Origin: Nephromyces sp. MM_2019 | Lineage: Eukaryota > Apicomplexa > Aconoidasida > Nephromycida | Assembly: GCA_015657535.1 (NCBI GenBank) | Contig: JADHZB010001566.1 | Span: forward strand, 9,151 to 20,291 | Direction: 5' to 3' | DNA: 11,141 nucleotides | Part shown: in pieces, positions 7,177 to 11,141 of the stretch | Layout: the number at the start of each line of letters is the position of its first letter | Position numbering within the stretch: position 1 is the first letter of the stretch | The notes under the pieces: generated by a model | The model's input: only the letters and a program-made list of their open reading frames with translations | What the model was told of the DNA's origin: nothing | The model's database searches: none | Program-made: the position numbers and the translations under genes

Positions 7177-8230
7177 ATCACAACCCTCTAGCTCCATCAC
7201 TAAGATGCCCACCATGAAAGCTCCTGCCAAACTTAGCATCTTAAGGCACAGTATTGGCTGCAATCAAGCAGCCAATTGAACTCTTCAATCAGCTCATGGG
7301 CTCGATCCCCCCACACATCAGCTCGAGCCCCCACTTCAGCCCGAACCCCCCTCACATCGGCTCGACCCCCTGATTAGTTTGGCTGCCCTCCTAGCAAACC
7401 ACCACCTTTACACTGAGCTTAGCCTCTTTACCCCCATCATCCTCTTCTAATATCCAGTGATAACTCCCCACCCAACTCTCCCTTATGATTATCCCCCCCA
7501 ATTCTATCTAATGATGACCCCCTAGCCTTCATCTCATCCTCCCCCTCGTTCTACCTTCCCCCCCTTTCGTGTGTACAGCTTGATTTACCCTTTGTTATGC
7601 ATCCCATTGTTATACTACAGCGTATCAGCAGCTGCATTAAACACACAAAAAAAAGCTATAGGCTTCTATTCAATTTCCTTTATCATGACTCCGTGCCCCC
7701 CCTACTATGCTCTACGGGTGTGTGTGTTAGTGTGCATTCTCTTCTAATCTTGCGCATACACACAAAAGACTAGTAAGAAGTGTGAGAGCCTACGTATTTG
7801 TGTGTATATGATGTTAAATAAACACACACCGCACACCAGTCATCACTTTCCTTCAACTACAAACTACCTACCACCCACCTATCACCCAGCGATCACCACC
7901 TGCCTGAAATCACTATCTACCCCCCAAGCCCCCACCCCCACCAACGCCAACCCCACGCCCATCCCTCCCAACCCCAACTTGGCCCACACCAACCCCCCAG
8001 GGGTGCAGTGCACCCTACAGTATATTGCACCCCGTGTGTGTGTCTCTGCACGTGTGTGTGTTGTTTGTGCTCCCCCTCCGCTACTACTCACAGGATGAAA
8101 TACACACACAAAGCAACCTGCTAAGAACCGGCAGATTCTTGCACTGTGTATACACCCACTTCGCTTCTCTCTGCACTAAACATGAGAAACAACGAAACAA
8201 CAAAAATCATACTTTAACGCCACGTTTAAG
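7177..8230 (+). CDS. Candidate multi-exon gene with a Pro/Thr/Asn-rich exon, product unknown
   Basis: The core is three exons in agreeing phase. Exon 7526-7719 follows a strong branch/pyrimidine/CCCTAG acceptor and includes VQLDLPFVMHPIVILQRISS, then KKSYRLLFNFLYHDSVPPLL. Exon 7769-8035 follows CTTCTAATCTTGCG...AAAAG; it includes KKCESLRICVYMMLNKH, then a low-complexity stretch with APTPTNANPTPIPPNPN. Exon 8094-8230 follows CTACTACTCACAG; it includes DEIHTQSNLLRTGRFLHCVY and KHEKQRNNKN, and ends AAG|GTGAGG. Introns are 49 and 58 bases and begin GTGTGTG. Less certain upstream exons, also in phase, are 7177-7250 (MPTMKAPAKLSILRH) and 7293-7377 (LDPPTHQLEPPLQPEPPS); the latter needs a poor GTTTGG donor. 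This could continue the gene at 5381 or be separate. The Pro-rich part looks disordered; the 7526 exon looks helical. Confidence 0.45.
7253..7276 (+). other. Perfect 9-base inverted repeat, CCAAT/ATTGG pair
   Basis: ATTGGCTGC, a 6-base loop (AATCAA), then GCAGCCAAT. It can form a hairpin on either strand and puts an ATTGG and a CCAAT box 14 bases apart in opposite orientation. In the exon model above it falls in a 42-base intron. Confidence 0.8.
7300..7377 (+). repeat. C-rich tandem repeat, four units of 21, 18, 21 and 18 bases
   Basis: Units start at 7300, 7321, 7339 and 7360, each beginning GCTCGA or GCCCGA followed by a C-run and, in the first three, CACATCA-like bases. All unit lengths are multiples of three and all three forward frames stay open through them. 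That is expected of a coding repeat and is unusual for an intergenic one. Confidence 0.75.
7489..7719 (+). CDS. Best-supported open segment of the 7177-8230 gene
   Basis: The frame is open for 77 codons from 7489 to a GTGTGTG donor at 7720. Composition is not biased by TG repeats (Leu, Ile, Ser, Pro, Lys), unlike most long frames in this window. The likely exon starts at 7526, after the CCCTAG acceptor. If the frame instead starts at ATG 7609 it gives 58 codons ending at a TAG after IHTKD. Product not recognised. Confidence 0.45.
7921..7976 (+). other. C-run cluster: potential i-motif, or G-quadruplex on the minus strand
   Basis: C-runs of 6, 5 and 5 bases near 7920-7938, then CCCC-ACG-CCC-AT-CCC-T-CCC-AA-CCCC at about 7953-7976 with loops of 1-3 bases. 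The whole cluster lies inside the predicted Pro-rich exon, so Pro codons (CCC, CCN) explain the base composition. Confidence 0.6.
8000..8033 (+). other. Nested inverted repeats GGGGTGCA / TGCACCCC
   Basis: GGGTGCA at 8001-8007 pairs with TGCACCC at 8009-8015 (one-base spacer, a near-palindrome). GGGGTGCA at 8000-8007 also pairs with TGCACCCC at 8026-8033 across 18 bases. The second arm ends directly at the CCCCGT|GTGTGTC exon end. Confidence 0.7.
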
Positions 8231-8242
8231 GTGAGGTGCGTC

Positions 8243-8883
8243 ATGAAGCTTGTAATGACTTTCTTCACAGAAACTCTCTATGGAATTGACGAGGTATGAA
8301 CTTCTTCCTCCTCTTCTTTTAATACATCAAGAGATCCGCACTTTGAGGGTTTTTTCGTTTCTTTTCTACTTGCACATCTTGTGGTTCTAGTGAGAGGGGG
8401 TTATGACGAAAAATGACGAAAAAGCAAAGAGAAGCAGAGAGGGTGTCGTGCGTGCGGGAGGGGGTTTCCCTTTTTTTTGTGTGTATGTGTTCTTTCTTTC
8501 TATCTTTTGGGGGTGTGCGTTTCTTCTGTGCGTCTATGTTTCTCACTTTCGATGTGTGCTTTGTGTGTGTGTGTGATATTTTCCCTTTTGATGTCTGCTT
8601 TTTATGTAACTCGATTTAAGTGTGTGTTTTTCTCTCTCTTGCTTCTGTTTCTCTCTTCCTCTTCATGTGTTGACCTTTTTTACCTAAAAAAGCTGTTCTT
8701 GGAAAAAGCTTCGAAGCTTAGCAGCAAAAATGGTGTTTTATGCTTGAAAGTTTGTAGAAAAATACTGAAAATTTTACACTTTTTTGCCTCCTTTTTGGTG
8801 ATTTTCTCCACTTTTCTTAGGTTTATTGTGTGTCCAAATATTGGTAGCATTGGAATTCCCAGTTCTACGTTCTGAGGATATAT
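8243..8883 (+). CDS. Candidate short gene or exon group, product unknown
   Basis: An ATG at 8243 opens MKLVMTFFTETLYGIDE and ends at a consensus GAG|GTATGA donor (8293). In-phase continuation: 8693-8731 plus one base (LFLEKASKLSSKN, acceptor CCTAAAAAAG, donor GTGTTTT), then an exon from about 8820 after a strong TTTTCTTAG acceptor (LLCVQILVALEFPVLRSEDI, then TGA). AATAAA at 8885-8890 follows the stop at once and could be the poly(A) signal. An alternative second exon at 8334-8389 (IRTLRVFSFLFYLHILWF, donor GTGAGA) has a different exit phase. The preceding exon (to 8230) ends only 12 bases before this ATG, so the region could instead be an intron of the same gene. Product not recognised. Confidence 0.3.
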
Positions 8884-9379
8884 GAATAAAGATTGGTTTC
8901 ACGCTTTTTTTCTTTTTTCTAGTGCGCACATACTTGAATTTCCGCTCTGAAATATTCACTACTTTAATTTTTCATTTTACTATGAGAAAATTCGTGTTAT
9001 TTAGATGTTTTCTGATATTTTTATCTTCTTCGCTGTGAACTTATGAAGAAATCTTGTGGGGTTTGATGATTCTTCTGCATTTTGGAAGATTTCTGCAATT
9101 TTTTTAGAAGAGAATGCTATATTTTTTGTTTAATTTGGGTTTTTTTTTATTTTGAAGATGAGCGAAACGAAAGAGAAGAATAAGATGAAGAAGATGTAAA
9201 AAATAAAGGTTCCATGCGATTGGTCTGGTGCTTGTGATTTCTCGAATTTGAATTTGAGGATGAAGTTGAAGTTTCCATGTCCTGAGTCTGTATTTCTCTC
9301 TACCACCTCTCTTTGTGAATTTGCGTTTGTAATGATATAATTTTTGTATACGTTACGATGCTGTTTTATTTCTCTTAAG
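8884..9379 (+). other. T-rich stretch with possible exons, no settled gene
   Basis: A very strong acceptor (CGCTTTTTTTCTTTTTTCTAG) ends at 8922 and opens TYLNFRSEIFTTLIFHFTMR up to a GTGTTAT donor at 8994. A second open stretch near 9205-9287 reads VPCDWSGACDFSNLNLRMK on the plus strand, but its acceptor lacks a pyrimidine tract and the minus strand is equally open. AATAAA occurs at 9202-9207. I could not join these into one model. Confidence 0.25.
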
Positions 9380-9728
9380 AGGCACATACACACGAAAATA
9401 GCGAATTTCTTCAATTTTTCGAGGTTTTTAGCTCACGTTGCACTGAAAAGCATCTTTCGTTCTTTCTTGTGTGCGAGCGTGTATGTGCATGTGTGTGTAT
9501 CTTTTTGTCTCGCTCGTGTGTGTGTGTATGTTTGTCTGTCTCTCTTGTGTGCGTGTGTGTATGTGCATGTTTCAGTCTCTTTCTCTCTCTTTCTCTCTTT
9601 TTATCTCTTCATAAGAATCTCTTGCTACTTATCTTGTATATCAGGGCTGTGGGAAACAGAATGGATTTTGCTCAACCTCTCACGCTTTGCAAGCTTTCAT
9701 TCTTCCAGTCGATGGCTGGCATCGCATA
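9380..9728 (+). CDS. Two candidate exons of an unknown plus-strand gene
   Basis: Exon 9380-9478 (33 codons, acceptor TTTATTTCTCTTAAG; includes KIANFFNFSRFLAHVALKSI) ends AGC|GTGTATG in phase 0. The 137-base intron has a typical build: TG repeats after the donor, then about 40 bases of CT-rich sequence and CTTCATAAG. Exon 9616-9728 enters in phase 0 (NLLLLILYIRAVGNRM, then DFAQPLTLCKLSFFQSM) and ends at TA|GTACGC, or at a TAG (9727-9729) if unspliced. Another frame of the second exon is also open and plausible to 9784 (LLNLSRFASFHSSSRWL, TAG). Helical, Leu-rich; product not recognised. Confidence 0.38.
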
Positions 9729-10036
9729 GTACGCTGGTAGGCTTTAAGGATCTCCCACAAACTCGTATACGCCTTAGGGAGTAGCTTGGATACTCTTTTT
9801 CTCGCTTAACTGCGTCTGACAGGTTGTGTGTGGATTGAGGAGGTAGGGGGTTGGGTGTGTGTGCATATTTGTAGGGTTTTTTTGTGAGTGCAATTGTTTA
9901 TGTATGCGAGTGCTTTGAGGAATTGTGTGTGAATTGCTATCTCTGATTTGTGTGAGTGTGTGTTGTGTGTGTGATCTGCATGAGTTATCTCCGGATTGTG
10001 TGACGTGTTAATGAAGAAATCTGTTGCATTCTTCAG

Positions 10037-10221
10037 CACTTAGCATTCATTGAAACAAATATCACTCACTGTGTCTGCGTCTGTTTGGGTGTGTGTTTAG
10101 GAATTTCGGAGGACTTTTACTCTCTCTAGTTATGATGACCCTGTTGGTTGCTTATTTTGCTTATCGTCATACTAGAGGTTTATTTTTACCTTCCATAAGG
10201 AATATATGTATATATGCATAG
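10037..10221 (+). CDS. Two candidate exons, one encoding a membrane helix
   Basis: Exon 10037-10070 (HLAFIETNITH) lies between a good CATTCTTCAG acceptor and a GTGTCTG donor. Exon 10101-10207 or to the TAG at 10221 follows GTGTGTGTTTAG and reads GLLLSLVMMTLLVAYFAYRH, then TRGLFLPSIRNI: one strong membrane segment with a basic tail. The two do not join in phase as drawn, so at least one boundary is wrong or they belong to different transcripts. Product not recognised. Confidence 0.3.
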
Positions 10222-10367
10222 TTTAATCGACATAGCAGCAATAGGCGTATTATGCTTTTTGAGGCTTTGTGTGTTGCATTTCGCTATATATTGTGTGTGC
10301 TTTTGTTTAGAGATGTGTGCATGGTGTACGCGTATATGACTGAGGCTATAATCTTAAGTGTATACAG

Positions 10368-10843
10368 CAAAAAATTCGCATTGGAAGATGCTCATTCTGC
10401 TGCATTTAACGTCTGTGTGTGACGCATTTGGCGTGTGTGTGATGAATCTGACAAGTTTATAATGCACTTGACATGCTTGTGTCCTAAATTGTATCCATTC
10501 AGATCTTTGTGTGTGCGCACCATTGGCATTTGAGGTAAACCCCTTCGATACTTGTGTGTGCAATCCGGAAGGTCTAGAATATCATCGAGTATACCTCATC
10601 GTCAACTAGCTTTTTGCTTAGCATTCTCTGTTGCGAAGCGCTATGTGATGCCAAAGTCTTGATTTGTGTGTGGTTTTCACGGGGTTGTTTTATGGTATGG
10701 ACTAGGGGCTGTGGGTTGTGGTTGATGGGCCCAGGACGGAGTGGGAAGCTAGTCCTTCCTATTGTTAAATGAAGTAGGTTATAACTGAAGAGCGTTTCCT
10801 GGGCTCCTATGAAAACCTGCTTGTGCGCATCTTCTTCTTCGAG
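10368..10843 (+). CDS. Four candidate exons of an unknown gene, continuing off the right edge
   Basis: In-phase segments: 10368-10410 (KKFALEDAHSAAFN), 10456-10508 (FIMHLTCLCPKLYPFRS), 10572-10644 (SRISSSIPHRQLAFCLAFS, VAKRY) and 10778-10843 (VITEERFLGSYENLLVRIFF). Donors are GTCTGTG, GTGTGTG, GTGATG and GTGTGTG. Acceptors are TATACAG, GACAAG, CCGGAAG and GAAGTAG, moderate to weak. Introns are 45, 63 and 133 bases. The last exon is the most protein-like and is cut by a classic GAG|GTGTGTG donor; its intron runs into the terminal (GT)44. The first exon enters in phase 2, so upstream exons exist. The product is helical and not recognised. Confidence 0.4.
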
Positions 10844-10949
10844 GTGTGTGTATGTATGTTAGTGTGCTTCGGCATCTTTGAGAGGTGTCTGGGTTTTTGA
10901 ATGTGTGCGTGGGATTTCCTGATAGTGTGTGTGAGTTTGTTTTGAGTTT

Positions 10950-11045
10950 AGGCTTTTAAGTGCTTGCGTGTGTGTTTTTAAGTGTCTGGGTGCGGATTTT
11001 TTAAGTGCAGTGTGTGTAGGTTCTTTTAGTGCCTGTGTGTTTTTT
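10950..11045 (+). repeat. Degenerate TTTTAAGTG repeat, about four units
   Basis: TTTTAAGTG, or a one-base variant, recurs near 10954, 10976, 11000 and 11025, each followed by a C/TG-rich tail (CTTGCGTGTG, TCTGGGTGCG, CAGTGTGTG, CCTGTGTG). Spacing is 22-26 bases. It directly precedes the terminal GT microsatellite, in the intron after 10843. Confidence 0.65.
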
Positions 11046-11051
11046 CTTATA

Positions 11052-11053
<2 letters not shown>

Positions 11054-11141
<88 letters not shown>
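11054..11141 (+). repeat. (GT)44 microsatellite reaching the window end
   Basis: Uninterrupted GT to the last base. Its true length is unknown because the sequence stops inside it. Confidence 0.97.

Noticed and set aside
7817..7822. AATAAA as a poly(A) signal
   Set aside because: It lies inside the predicted exon 7769-8035 and no gene end is supported just upstream.
9130..9414. 94-codon minus-strand frame (EREVVERNTD-type)
   Set aside because: Opposite to local TG polarity; no splice or start context. The plus strand is equally open here.
10727..10760. GPGRSGK, similar to a Walker A motif, in a 60-codon open frame from 10622
   Set aside because: No Ser/Thr follows the Lys, no Walker B or signature motif is near, and the stretch falls in the intron between the better exons ending 10644 and starting 10778.
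10572..10843. Weak resemblance of HRQLAFCLAFSVAKRY to the HKLLFSF-type segment of dynein heavy chains
   Set aside because: The match is short and gapped and lacks surrounding AAA motifs; not enough to name the gene.
1..11141. CRISPR arrays, rRNA, tRNA genes, transposase or reverse transcriptase genes
   Set aside because: I looked for regular spaced repeats, conserved RNA gene blocks and mobile-element coding motifs and saw none.

Overview
This is eukaryotic nuclear DNA. The reasons are GT-AG introns with branch-point-like and polypyrimidine signals, small exons, no bacterial operon layout, and an extreme density of TG/CA dinucleotide tracts. The species cannot be named from sequence alone. 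The one family I recognise is an ABCC (MRP-type) ABC transporter carrying the extra N-terminal membrane domain TMD0, which fits an animal-like, fungal, plant or protist host. The right end stops inside a (GT)44 microsatellite, so the window may be a whole contig broken at that repeat.

Layout. Bases 410-2583 (minus strand) hold the first three coding exons of the ABCC gene. They join in phase and encode five membrane segments; the rest of the gene lies beyond the left edge. Bases 2977-4926 (minus strand) hold less certain small exons of one or more unrecognised genes, interleaved with CA/TG microsatellites and degenerate minisatellites. Near 5160-5250 the dinucleotide polarity flips from CA to GT on the plus strand, and from there to 11141 the plausible exons are on the plus strand. 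Plus-strand groups are 5381-6881, 7177-8230 (with a Pro/Thr/Asn-rich exon), 8243-8883, 9380-9728, 10037-10221 and 10368-10843. They may belong to one long gene or to several. None matches a family I can name; many segments are helical or hydrophobic.

Gene starts at 2583 and near 5381 are inferred. In most places the intron sequence is TG-rich on the coding strand, so polarity predicts gene direction. Three islands (about 1908-2275, 2630-2870, 3711-4019) break that rule. Exon calls outside the ABCC gene rest on open frame plus splice consensus plus phase agreement. In DNA this poor in stop codons that is suggestive, not proof, and RNA evidence would decide.
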